From the NCBI GenBank assembly GCA_020073465.1, contig JAIQFC010000009.1, positions 1 through 64,000 of the forward strand: DNA of 64,000 bases, given 5' to 3'. Under the pieces are notes generated by a model. The model searched no databases and was not told the origin of the DNA. It saw nothing but the letters and a program-made list of their open reading frames with translations. Of the stretch, positions 38,101-46,728 are shown piece by piece (position 1 is the stretch's first letter; each line of letters starts with the position of its first letter). A program made the translations under genes and the position numbers. The DNA comes from Terriglobia bacterium (lineage in GTDB: Bacteria > Acidobacteriota > Terriglobia > Terriglobales > Acidobacteriaceae).

Positions 38101-38738
38101 GGGCCGACTGCGGGCAATCTACGCCACATCGGGGCGTCCTTCGCGTTCCCCTGGTCGTCGGTCCATCGCCGAGTGCATTTTTCATAACGACCGTTAAGGG
38201 GAAATTCCGGAACGACTTCTCCTTGCCAGAAAAGTTGTTTCTTTCGTGGTAACGTGACGATAATTTGGCCACCTACGCTTAGGCGAACACAGAAAGAAAT
38301 TCCGATAGTCGAAGGATGCCGGATGTCCGGGCTGGTCACCTCGAAGTCATCTGAAGGATCTGCCGGATCATTTCCATCTGCGGACTCAGGTTCTGCCTCC
38401 TCACCGTCCACGTCCTCCTGGAGATCATCGGAGTCGGGCTCAATGCCGAGAGTATCGGAGGCTTGTGCCGCCTGATCCGGAGGTGGAGGTGGTACCTGCG
38501 TCCCAGGATGCAAGAGGCCAGTGCCGTATTTGCGATGGGGAATTTCGCGTTGAAAGTACAAGACCTCTTGAAGGTCAGCGGTCGGATCTGGTCTCCAGGC
38601 TAATGGGCCACTCCTTAGCGCGACTGGATCGACAAAATCGCTGCCGTTAAAGTCTATGACGACGGGTTCCGTTATGGGCCGCGAAGGACCAACCAGCTCT
38701 CCGCGAATCCAGTCAATGAGTCGAGAGCGCTCAATCAT
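35109..38738 (-). CDS. DrmA-like superfamily 2 helicase
   Basis: Walker A '[21 protein letters not shown]', motif II '[15 protein letters not shown]', motif VI-like '[18 protein letters not shown]'. Confidence 0.85.
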   Translation of the reverse strand: [1209 protein letters not shown]

Positions 38739-40456
38739 GAAAGAGCCTTTCCGGTAAACCAGCCGATCAGAGTCTTCTGCGAGCTCTTGTCACACAACAC
38801 GCGCACAGATTCGCTCGCCCTCGTCATGCCTGTGTAGAACAGATGTCGATGGAAGTCCGCTGCCCCAAGAACTACGTCAGTAATGATGACAACCTTATTC
38901 TCCAAGCCTTTGAAGGCGTGCACGGAAGTATAACCTGTGCCATCACCGGACTTCCACGCCGGGTGTAAATTGAAGCCCGTTCCTGCGAGCCGAGCCGCAG
39001 CACAATCATCGGAGTTACGGAATGAGAGAACAGTGATTTCAGAAGATTTATAGCCCTTGCTCCGAAACTCCTTCAACCACTTCGCAAGTATGTCCAGTTG
39101 CTGCGAGTCTTGCTCATAAAAAGAAATGTCATAGTTCTGAATTCCGCCGCCAGGACGCATATATCCGGAATAAACCAGCTTATCGAAGCCACTTAAACGA
39201 ACAGCCGAATCTCCAATGATTTTGTAGTTGCGACAATTCTCGGACAAACGGTAGTTTGTCGGTTTTGCGGAGGCTTGTATCGAAGCGAGAGAGTGCTCCA
39301 TTGGGCCCCGCTCTCCAAACACTTGGTTGTCGAAATCACCGAACAGACAGAACGAACCTCCAACGCCTCCATCCAAGAAACGTGTCAAACACTCCCATAA
39401 ACGTGGCCTTGCGAGCAGATCCTGCGCCTCATCAACAACAAGATAGTCGAACGAGGCGACAGCCCTAAATTCAGGGTCTGTTAGACGTTCTTCCAGTTGT
39501 TCGGGTAAATCGTGCTCCCAATAGCTCTGTGTCGGTTCTTTAGGGATGCTAAGGCCGGTCATCTCTGCCAAGATTCGGATTGCTCTGCCCACGATCAGGT
39601 TCGGAAGGATTGGAGTAGAGTGTTGGACCTGCTGTTTCATCCAGTCACCAATGAGTTGGTTAAAGCACACCAAGCCTACGCGTCGATCCGCTGCGGCCCT
39701 GCGGGCAACCTCCATCGCAATGAGTGTTTTCCCTGTGCCAGCCGGGCCATTGATAATCACTCTCTTGTTAAGCGCTGTGAGTTGAAGCACTGGTTTTTGC
39801 TGGTCGCGCAGAAGACGCTCAATCTCCTCCTCGTGACGCTGGATTTCCTCGCGGAGGCCTGACCTACGCTTTTGAACGGGGAAGCAAAAGCCAATAATGG
39901 CGTCAATCTGAGCACGAGAAAGCGGATTTGTAAGTGGCTGAAGGTTATGGTCTACCTGTATGCTCATTCGCATTTTCGCCCGGAGATCGGCACAGAAATC
40001 TTCTCCCCGAGCGAACGTGCGGAACGTGCGGCTATCCACCAATTCCCAAGGCTGAACAGAGAGGTTTGGTGACAGATCAAAACGAGCATTTGGGAATACA
40101 CAGCAGTGAACAACAGGAACATTTCGGAACTGCGGAGCTAGATCACGGAGCCGACGATAGAATGTGTGCTGGCCATCAGAGGCTTGCTTGAACGGTGAGC
40201 GCTTGATTTCTGGCGGATTCCATTGATCATTCTCGAATGAGATTGTCTCTTGAGACTTGACCTCGATGCAGAGCAAGCCGGTATCCGGCACAATAAGCAC
40301 AAAATCAATTTCGGTTCGCAGCCCGCGATTCCAAGGCGTCAAATCGAGCGAGTGCAATGCGACCCAGTCGTTGGGTCCCATGGCAAGCATGTTGAAGACA
40401 TCACGCTCGCCAGGAGGCGTTTGATCATCGGTGAATGAAGGTATCAGACGCGCCAT
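38735..40456 (-). CDS. NERD nuclease-related domain + UvrD/superfamily 1-type helicase
   Basis: N-term 'GLRTEIDFVLIVPDTGLLCIEVKS' (NERD), 'INGPAGTGKTLIAMEVARRAA', 'DYLVVDEAQDLL', 'TSVHAFKGLENKVVIITDV'. Confidence 0.88.
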   Translation of the reverse strand: MARLIPSFTDDQTPPGERDVFNMLAMGPNDWVALHSLDLTPWNRGLRTEIDFVLIVPDTGLLCIEVKSQETISFENDQWNPPEIKRSPFKQASDGQHTFYRRLRDLAPQFRNVPVVHCCVFPNARFDLSPNLSVQPWELVDSRTFRTFARGEDFCADLRAKMRMSIQVDHNLQPLTNPLSRAQIDAIIGFCFPVQKRRSGLREEIQRHEEEIERLLRDQQKPVLQLTALNKRVIINGPAGTGKTLIAMEVARRAAADRRVGLVCFNQLIGDWMKQQVQHSTPILPNLIVGRAIRILAEMTGLSIPKEPTQSYWEHDLPEQLEERLTDPEFRAVASFDYLVVDEAQDLLARPRLWECLTRFLDGGVGGSFCLFGDFDNQVFGERGPMEHSLASIQASAKPTNYRLSENCRNYKIIGDSAVRLSGFDKLVYSGYMRPGGGIQNYDISFYEQDSQQLDILAKWLKEFRSKGYKSSEITVLSFRNSDDCAAARLAGTGFNLHPAWKSGDGTGYTSVHAFKGLENKVVIITDVVLGAADFHRHLFYTGMTRASESVRVLCDKSSQKTLIGWFTGKALS

Positions 40457-42051
40457 TGCTCAACCGTATCAAGGTCAGTAATGACTTTGAGGAGGGGTTC
40501 CGGTGCGAGGAAACCTTCTTCGACAGAACGCACTTTGTAAAATCGCACTTCTCCTTGCAATGGTTTATCGGCTGGTATTGGGACCTCGAAGACGCTCCGC
40601 ATTTTCGCTTGGTTTCGGATTTCAGGCAGAGACTCATTTAGAATTACGAATAGCTCCTCATCGATGATTTCATGTTCCTGCATGCCAGTCTGAATCGCTT
40701 CGCCACGTGCACGGGCGATTTCGTTCCACGCGTACTCCCACCACTGGCGGCGCAACGCGCGGGAACTTTCAGACGCTTCGTGGTCAATCCCAAGGACGCC
40801 GACCAAGACTTGAAAGTGTCGCCTCTGTTGAGGGGCATGAATAACAGTTGACGGCGGTCTACACCACTGCCTGACGCAGGAGCGAAGATTCCTTAGTTCA
40901 ATCCCGCCTTCTCGCAATCGAGTAAGCAAGTCCTCGGGAGTGTACTTAAATTTGTCTCTGAGGCGGTCTTTCCAAATGCGACTGTAGTGTCCTTCACCTG
41001 CCCTTAATGCTCCGAGATCTGCTGTACCCAAAAGAGGCCAGATAACGAACATGTCTTCAGTGAGCGTCTCCCCTGGTAGTCTGTAACCAATCGGGTCCTC
41101 AATATCGGGGGTGGGGTCGAATGTTGCCACTTGTGAGTGGGGTGGATACAGAATTCCATCTTCCTCGTCAACTTGAACGAGAGTCGCTCTACGCATCTCC
41201 GTAGAGTGACTTAATTCATAAAAGAACCCGAGATCATCTAAATCCGGGCCTGACACGGAATCAGATGATGAATCTCCGTAGTGCGTGACATCACGGGTCC
41301 AGGAGAGAGCTCCGCGCGTGATTTGTTGATCCGCGGGTCGCGTTGAGGCTGCACCTGTTCTGGTAGCGCTACGAGAAACAGGATCGTAGCCAAAATCTTC
41401 TTCGTCCGCACAGCCCGACCAAACGATCTGAACCAAAGTAGCGAAACGCGGAGCGCTCAGAAGAGCGTCAGGAGCAGAGCCCCATCCTCTTGACCGCAGA
41501 GGCCCAACCTTTATCAGTGTTTGAAATGGATTGGCTTCTCTGTAATCCCGAACTGAATGAAGGAACGAATCCCCTGATAGAGGTGCCTCTTCGAAGATTG
41601 ACTCGAAGTGAACGCGTGACCTCCTGTGGCAATAGATCCGCCATAGTCTTCCTTGCGTCCTAAGCTGGCGAACTGTGTCGAGGATTTGCGTGCGGGCAGG
41701 ATTTTCAACGCCCTGTATGGTGAGTGCCGCTTCGCACGCGAGATCATATGCTCTCCGAATTTCTTCTCCCCACCTTTTCTCAACCGCATCGGCATCACCC
41801 AGGCCAGATATTAATTCTAGTAGGGCACCATCGAACGCAATTGGAACAGTGAGCCATTCTGACAAATGGGCACGAAGTCCATCTGCGACCTCTTGCGAAT
41901 CTGTGTCATCGCCTTCCCTAAGTCTCGAAACGATTGATCGGATACTCTTTCTTAGCGCACTGAAAACAGGAGAATGTATCTCCCGCCGTTCGATAACAAA
42001 AGAGTGGTTTTGATCGATAAAATCAAGTACTTGTGAAGGCGTTACTGGCAC
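40444..42051 (-). CDS. uncharacterised 535-aa protein of the DISARM-like operon
   Basis: Full-length ORF embedded in the operon with overlap to the next gene; no motif recognised with confidence. Confidence 0.7.
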   Translation of the reverse strand: MPVTPSQVLDFIDQNHSFVIERREIHSPVFSALRKSIRSIVSRLREGDDTDSQEVADGLRAHLSEWLTVPIAFDGALLELISGLGDADAVEKRWGEEIRRAYDLACEAALTIQGVENPARTQILDTVRQLRTQGRLWRIYCHRRSRVHFESIFEEAPLSGDSFLHSVRDYREANPFQTLIKVGPLRSRGWGSAPDALLSAPRFATLVQIVWSGCADEEDFGYDPVSRSATRTGAASTRPADQQITRGALSWTRDVTHYGDSSSDSVSGPDLDDLGFFYELSHSTEMRRATLVQVDEEDGILYPPHSQVATFDPTPDIEDPIGYRLPGETLTEDMFVIWPLLGTADLGALRAGEGHYSRIWKDRLRDKFKYTPEDLLTRLREGGIELRNLRSCVRQWCRPPSTVIHAPQQRRHFQVLVGVLGIDHEASESSRALRRQWWEYAWNEIARARGEAIQTGMQEHEIIDEELFVILNESLPEIRNQAKMRSVFEVPIPADKPLQGEVRFYKVRSVEEGFLAPEPLLKVITDLDTVEQWRV

Positions 42052-42054
42052 TTC

Positions 42055-43035
42055 TCACCTCCGCTTCAGCGCAGAAATCGTAATTCCGCCCGGCGCTTGC
42101 GGCAACTGATTTAGCAGGTCGTTGTCGGGGGCGTACCATTGCGCCAATTCTGCGATCTTAACGCCAATTGATTCGAGTCTGTCTCTTTCCAAAACGCGAT
42201 GAACCACTCCGACAATAGTGCTGTCACGAAATTCAGTAGCTTCGATCACCTTGAGAAAAGCACCATCTCCGTCTGTCACTACGACTCGTGTGCAACCGGT
42301 GGATCTGTCGATCTGACCGGTTCGCGTGTTGAAAAACGTAACTCTTGAAATGGTTCCAGGGGACCAACGCTGAATAGTGAGAAGATTGGGAAGCGCCACA
42401 ACTTGGTCTTGGATTTGGAAACGGATCGAATCTAGGATGCCCTTTGAAACTGATTCTCCAGAAACGCGACCGGCGAGGCAAATACCCGAGTCCGACTTGC
42501 TGAGGTTCGATTGCATGGGTGCCTGTGCGCCCTGAATCATTTCTCCGTAAAAGGAAGCATAGGGCAAACCCGTGCCTTGAATATTTTGCATTGGGGCTTC
42601 ACCATCAAATCGCCACTCGTTGGCATGTGACGGGAAAATGACCGTCCGCAATGGCCCATTCCTGGCTGAAGCAGTGTGTGCCCCTCGTACCCATACAAAT
42701 CCTCTTGGATCTTTGCTTTCCAGCCGAAAGCGTCCCCTGAAAGTGTCGTGACGCAAGAAGGTCTCGCATTCTCTCTGGTCCGCGAGCCGCTCCATGCGCT
42801 GGAAATGTGAGAGAGAATCGTTGGCATCAACGAGGGCGAGCCGGCGTCGCATCGCACCTAGAGCTACAAGACCAGCAGCAGGAGATTCACACGGCATTGA
42901 GACGATGGCGATTCTGCGTAGACCGGACTCCAGATCGGCCCACATAAAGCCGCACTTGATCAGGAACTCCACCCACCGTGGAATCTCCCGCCAAGCTCCG
43001 CCTGCTTCAGATATCTGTATGAGTTGTCTTTGCAA
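42055..43035 (-). CDS. uncharacterised 326-aa protein of the DISARM-like operon
   Basis: Full-length ORF overlapping vsr-like by 29 nt; 'TRVVVTDGDGAFLKVIEATEFRDSTIVGVVHRVLERDRLESIGVKIAELAQWYAPD'. Confidence 0.7.
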   Translation of the reverse strand: MQRQLIQISEAGGAWREIPRWVEFLIKCGFMWADLESGLRRIAIVSMPCESPAAGLVALGAMRRRLALVDANDSLSHFQRMERLADQRECETFLRHDTFRGRFRLESKDPRGFVWVRGAHTASARNGPLRTVIFPSHANEWRFDGEAPMQNIQGTGLPYASFYGEMIQGAQAPMQSNLSKSDSGICLAGRVSGESVSKGILDSIRFQIQDQVVALPNLLTIQRWSPGTISRVTFFNTRTGQIDRSTGCTRVVVTDGDGAFLKVIEATEFRDSTIVGVVHRVLERDRLESIGVKIAELAQWYAPDNDLLNQLPQAPGGITISALKRR

Positions 43036-43432
43036 AAAAGCGTTCCAGCTGTTTTGTCAACTTTACTTCGTCTTTTGCCTTGCAAGCCCAGATAGTCAGA
43101 ACGCGCCAACCCCCCGCTCGCAATTGCTTGGTGACCTTTGCATCGCGAGCGACATTGCTATCGAACTTGGTTTGCCAAAACCGCGTGTTGGTTTTTGGCG
43201 TTGCGGTGGATTTGCACCCGTGCCTATGCCAGAAGCACCCGTGCACAAGTAAGACAATTTTGTATTTATGCAAGACGATGTCCGGACAGCCGGGCAACGC
43301 GCGGACGTGCAAACGGTACCGAAAGCCCATTCTGCGAAGCAGCGAACGGACGATCAATTCAGGCTTAGTATTTCTGCCCCGAATTCTCGACATATTCCAA
43401 CTACGCTTCTGCTTTGAAATGCGGTCGGCCAC
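43007..43432 (-). CDS. vsr: very short patch repair (Vsr) endonuclease
   Basis: 'RSWNMSRIRGRNTKPELIVRSLLRRMGFRYRLHVRALPGCPDIVLHKYKIVLLVHGCFWHRHGCKSTATPKTN'. Confidence 0.93.
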   Translation of the reverse strand: MADRISKQKRSWNMSRIRGRNTKPELIVRSLLRRMGFRYRLHVRALPGCPDIVLHKYKIVLLVHGCFWHRHGCKSTATPKTNTRFWQTKFDSNVARDAKVTKQLRAGGWRVLTIWACKAKDEVKLTKQLERFFAKTTHTDI

Positions 43433-43459
43433 GGGCTTAATGATGCCTTGTTTGAGGCT

Positions 43460-45040
43460 TTAGGAAAAGAGGTTTAACACAATCTCCGCTATTTGGAGCG
43501 CTAAAAGAGGTGGGACAGCATTCCCCACTTGGTGATATTGAGCTGTTCGGGGGCCCATGAAGTAGTAATTATCAGGGAACGTCTGAAGACGTGCCGCTTC
43601 CCGCACGGTTAGGCTCCGGCATTGTGTGGGATCGGGATGAATGAAGTAATGGCCGTCCTTGCTGATGTGCGATGTAATTGTTGTAGATGGTCGGTGCTTT
43701 AGCTGTACTCGGAAGCGGTCAGCAAATACAGTGTCATCGTTGTCCGAGCGTCCCTTCTTTGCGTTCTTATGCGCGGGCAGAAGAAAACTTGGAAAATCGT
43801 CGAGAATCGGCGACCTGTTCCTTAATGTCGCAAAACAAGACGCATAAAAATAGCGCCAGAGGTCCTCGGGTATGTGACTTCGGGCGGAGTGATTACAGAC
43901 CCCCTCCAATCTCTCGTCAAAAAACCAATTCCGCTCCCACGCAGGCTTACTGCCACTCTTCATATACTCGCCGCCAGTGCTCAAATGATCGAGCTCGGAC
44001 GACAAATCTTCCATGACTCGACGCACGTCACGATAGGCGGGTCGCTCTAATGTCTTGTAGGTAAGGACTGCTTGGACTGCATCAGCCCATGCCTCATCGG
44101 AGTCTTGGGTTCGCGACAGGCGGCTTCGGAGGGCCGGCAAGTCCTGTATCGCTTTCCACATCGTTATTGTCTCGCGATTATCAGGAAGGTGCTTTGGCTC
44201 GATACCGATATCCGACCTGACGCCAACGAGAATCAAACGGTGACGAGCCTGCGGAACGCCGTGATTCTCTGAGCGAATAACATACTTGGCAGGATCATCA
44301 TTCGCAGTAGACCCGTTTTGCGGTTGCTCATTCGGCTTCGCCAACGAATACAGCTTGTACTCAAGTAGCCCCCCAAGTAACCCGTTCTTGGAGTCGCCGG
44401 CCTCTCGCGGATGTTGGAGGTCACAGATAATTCGCTGAATGATTTTCTTACCGTACTTCTTGGATGAAAGGAGGCCCTTGACGTTCTCCATTACAAAAAC
44501 AGGAGGACGGTGCACCGCGATGATACGAAGGTACTCCTTGTAAAGCAAATGTCGCTTGTCCCTCGCATAATGCCAAGCACTCGCACCCTTGATGCGGCTA
44601 CGGCCCACCTGTGAGTACACTTGGCATGGCGGACCACCGATTAGCACCCACGTCTTTGCTCCCCCTAGCGCGTTCCTTATCCTTCGATCCACTTCGCTGG
44701 CGGGATAGCCATCACCGCCAAGTTCCGCTTGCCACACCTCTTCTTGGGCTTTCTCTGCTTCGGCAGGAAATTCCTTAGATAACGTGGGCCAATCTACTCT
44801 TGAGGATTTTATTTGTTCATAGTACAGAGCGGGTTTTTCGCGATCTGGAAATTGTCGGAAAAAGCTACGAAGTAGCAGGGTCTCATGGGCAAAGGGATCT
44901 TTTTCAATAGAGAGAGCAATCTTGAATGCGCGATTTCCATACGAGTCGCGTAGGGCGCTGAACCCCTCTCCAAGTCCGCCCGGACCAGCAAAGAGATCTA
45001 ACACAGGAATCGTTGAGATGCCTGATGCGTATCCTCGCAT
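43460..45040 (-). CDS. C5-cytosine DNA methyltransferase
   Basis: Motif I 'VLDLFAGPGGLGEGF', motif IV 'LIGGPPCQVYSQVG', motif VI 'FVMENVKGLLS', motif X 'YHQVGNAVPPLLA'. Confidence 0.93.
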   Translation of the reverse strand: MRGYASGISTIPVLDLFAGPGGLGEGFSALRDSYGNRAFKIALSIEKDPFAHETLLLRSFFRQFPDREKPALYYEQIKSSRVDWPTLSKEFPAEAEKAQEEVWQAELGGDGYPASEVDRRIRNALGGAKTWVLIGGPPCQVYSQVGRSRIKGASAWHYARDKRHLLYKEYLRIIAVHRPPVFVMENVKGLLSSKKYGKKIIQRIICDLQHPREAGDSKNGLLGGLLEYKLYSLAKPNEQPQNGSTANDDPAKYVIRSENHGVPQARHRLILVGVRSDIGIEPKHLPDNRETITMWKAIQDLPALRSRLSRTQDSDEAWADAVQAVLTYKTLERPAYRDVRRVMEDLSSELDHLSTGGEYMKSGSKPAWERNWFFDERLEGVCNHSARSHIPEDLWRYFYASCFATLRNRSPILDDFPSFLLPAHKNAKKGRSDNDDTVFADRFRVQLKHRPSTTITSHISKDGHYFIHPDPTQCRSLTVREAARLQTFPDNYYFMGPRTAQYHQVGNAVPPLLALQIAEIVLNLFS

Positions 45041-45043
45041 GTC

Positions 45044-45385
45044 TTAGTGCCTGGCGCGTCTCTGGACGTCGCCCCAGATGTAGCGCGCTTCGTCGGTATC
45101 GATCTCTGCAAGGTGCCGGAAGTTGGGGGAGATTGACCACTTCGGCTTTCCGGTTGCGTCAGTGGCGCCAATCCGACTCTGGATGTTTGAGGCTTCGGAA
45201 TACTCAGCAAACATCCGCTGCGAAGCCCGTCGGGCAGCCCTAATCACACTCGCTTCCGAACCGTTGTGAGGCTCGACTATGGTGCCGACCTTGTTGCCAT
45301 CGCGGTCGCGTACATCCCGAACGACCACGTTGGAAAAGCTAGCGCCCAACGTATGCGTCTGTTGGTTTTTGCAGATTTCCGTCAT
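45044..45385 (-). CDS. small hypothetical protein (113 aa from MTEICKNQ)
   Basis: RBS-like AGAAGGAAAC precedes the ATG; stop 3 nt before the methyltransferase start. Confidence 0.6.
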   Translation of the reverse strand: MTEICKNQQTHTLGASFSNVVVRDVRDRDGNKVGTIVEPHNGSEASVIRAARRASQRMFAEYSEASNIQSRIGATDATGKPKWSISPNFRHLAEIDTDEARYIWGDVQRRARH

Positions 45386-45401
45386 CCAGTTTCCTTCTTG
45401 G

Positions 45402-45644
45402 TTAGTCAGCGATTGAAATGTCGAAGCCAAACTTCTGCAAAATCCTGTATGCGTCTTGGGAAGTGATTTCGATCGCGGGTACAGTAGTAGCAGCCGCGAC
45501 AATCTGACGGATGGGGAAGCTCTTTCCATTCAGCACGACGGAGTACTTTTGAATTCGCCCCGGAGACATTCCTCTTGCAACGGAGACGATGTCTTCTTTT
45601 CGCAGGTCGAATGTCCTGCCTCTAAGCGTGAATTTCACGCTCAT
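45402..45644 (-). CDS. small standalone protein resembling the ScoMcrA-type N-terminal head domain
   Basis: 'FDLRKEDIVSVARGMSPGRIQKYSVVLNGKSFPIRQIVAAATTVPAIEITSQDAYRILQKFGFDI'; strong SD AGGGAGG. Confidence 0.55.
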   Translation of the reverse strand: MSVKFTLRGRTFDLRKEDIVSVARGMSPGRIQKYSVVLNGKSFPIRQIVAAATTVPAIEITSQDAYRILQKFGFDISIAD

Positions 45645-45677
45645 AGTTATTGCCTCCCTTAGGGCCTGCAAGAAAAC

Positions 45678-45706
45678 ATAGTACTACTCATACTAGTTCT
45701 ACACAA
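45678..45706 (-). promoter_or_regulatory. candidate promoter of the DISARM-like operon
   Basis: Minus strand TTGTGT (45701-45706), 17-bp spacer, TACTAT (45678-45683), then SD and ATG at 45644. Confidence 0.4.
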
Positions 45707-45756
45707 CATATTTACAGGCCAAGAAGTGCAATTCATGATTTATAGAAGCAGTCTTC

Positions 45757-46728
45757 TCATCCACGGATTTCAGCCGCAACACTGAGGTTGCATTGCTGCT
45801 TTTCGTTGTCGAAACCCTCTACGGCAACGATTTCTGAGACAGCGCGTTGGCCCCGGACGCGCCCTATGTGAACCAAAAGATCTACGGCGCTCCCGATGTT
45901 CGCCATGATCGCCCGGTGCGGTAATTCGATCCCACTCTGCAAAACGCAATCCGCGAATCGAGTGACAGCTTGGCGGGCAGAATTGGCATGGAGCGTACAG
46001 AGACTCCCTGCGTGTCCTGTGTTCAATGCTTGGAGCAAATCGAAGGCTTCCCCGCCACGCACCTCGCCCACGATGATTCTGTCCGGCCTGTGGCGCAGCG
46101 CCGCCTTCAACAAGTCGCGGACCGTCACGGCTGGCAATCCGGTCTGTTCGCGGCGGGTTTCAAACCGCACGAGATTGCTCTTGCGAATGTTGAGTTCCGC
46201 CGTGTCTTCAATAAGGAGAATCCGTTCATCATCCGGAATGGAATCAGCAAGAATATTCAGAAGGGTAGTCTTTCCACTGCCCGTACCTCCGCTGATGAGG
46301 ATGTTTTGACGGCTGCCGACCTTCTCGCGGAGCAATATGGCGGTTTCCTGGCTGAGGGTCCCGTTTTCGATAAGGTCAGCCATAGTGAAGTGTCTGGTGT
46401 TGAATTTACGGATTGTGAGGGTAATTCCGTCAATACTGCACGGTGGGAGCACTGCGGCCACGCGGCTCCCGTCTGGCAGGCGGGAATCCAAGATCGGCTT
46501 CTCTTCGGAGATATCGTCCCCCAACCGGCGCGCAATGTTGCGCACGGCGGCGTTAAGCGCTTGCTCCGAAATGGCAATGCCTGGAACCTGAGTGAGCTGG
46601 CCGCGCCGTTCAATGAAGATCTGAGACCCGGCGTTCACCATGATTTCCGAGATGTCTGGGTCCAGAATGAGATGTTCTATTGGCCGCAGAAACGGCAGTA
46701 TCGTTTCAAACTGCATCGCTTTCCTCAC
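45757..46728 (-). CDS. VirB11/TrbB-like T4SS ATPase
   Basis: 'NILISGGTGSGKTTLLNILADSIPDDERILLIEDTAEL', 'GEVRGGEAFDLLQALNTGHAGSLCTLHANSA'. Confidence 0.93.
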   Translation of the reverse strand: MRKAMQFETILPFLRPIEHLILDPDISEIMVNAGSQIFIERRGQLTQVPGIAISEQALNAAVRNIARRLGDDISEEKPILDSRLPDGSRVAAVLPPCSIDGITLTIRKFNTRHFTMADLIENGTLSQETAILLREKVGSRQNILISGGTGSGKTTLLNILADSIPDDERILLIEDTAELNIRKSNLVRFETRREQTGLPAVTVRDLLKAALRHRPDRIIVGEVRGGEAFDLLQALNTGHAGSLCTLHANSARQAVTRFADCVLQSGIELPHRAIMANIGSAVDLLVHIGRVRGQRAVSEIVAVEGFDNEKQQCNLSVAAEIRG

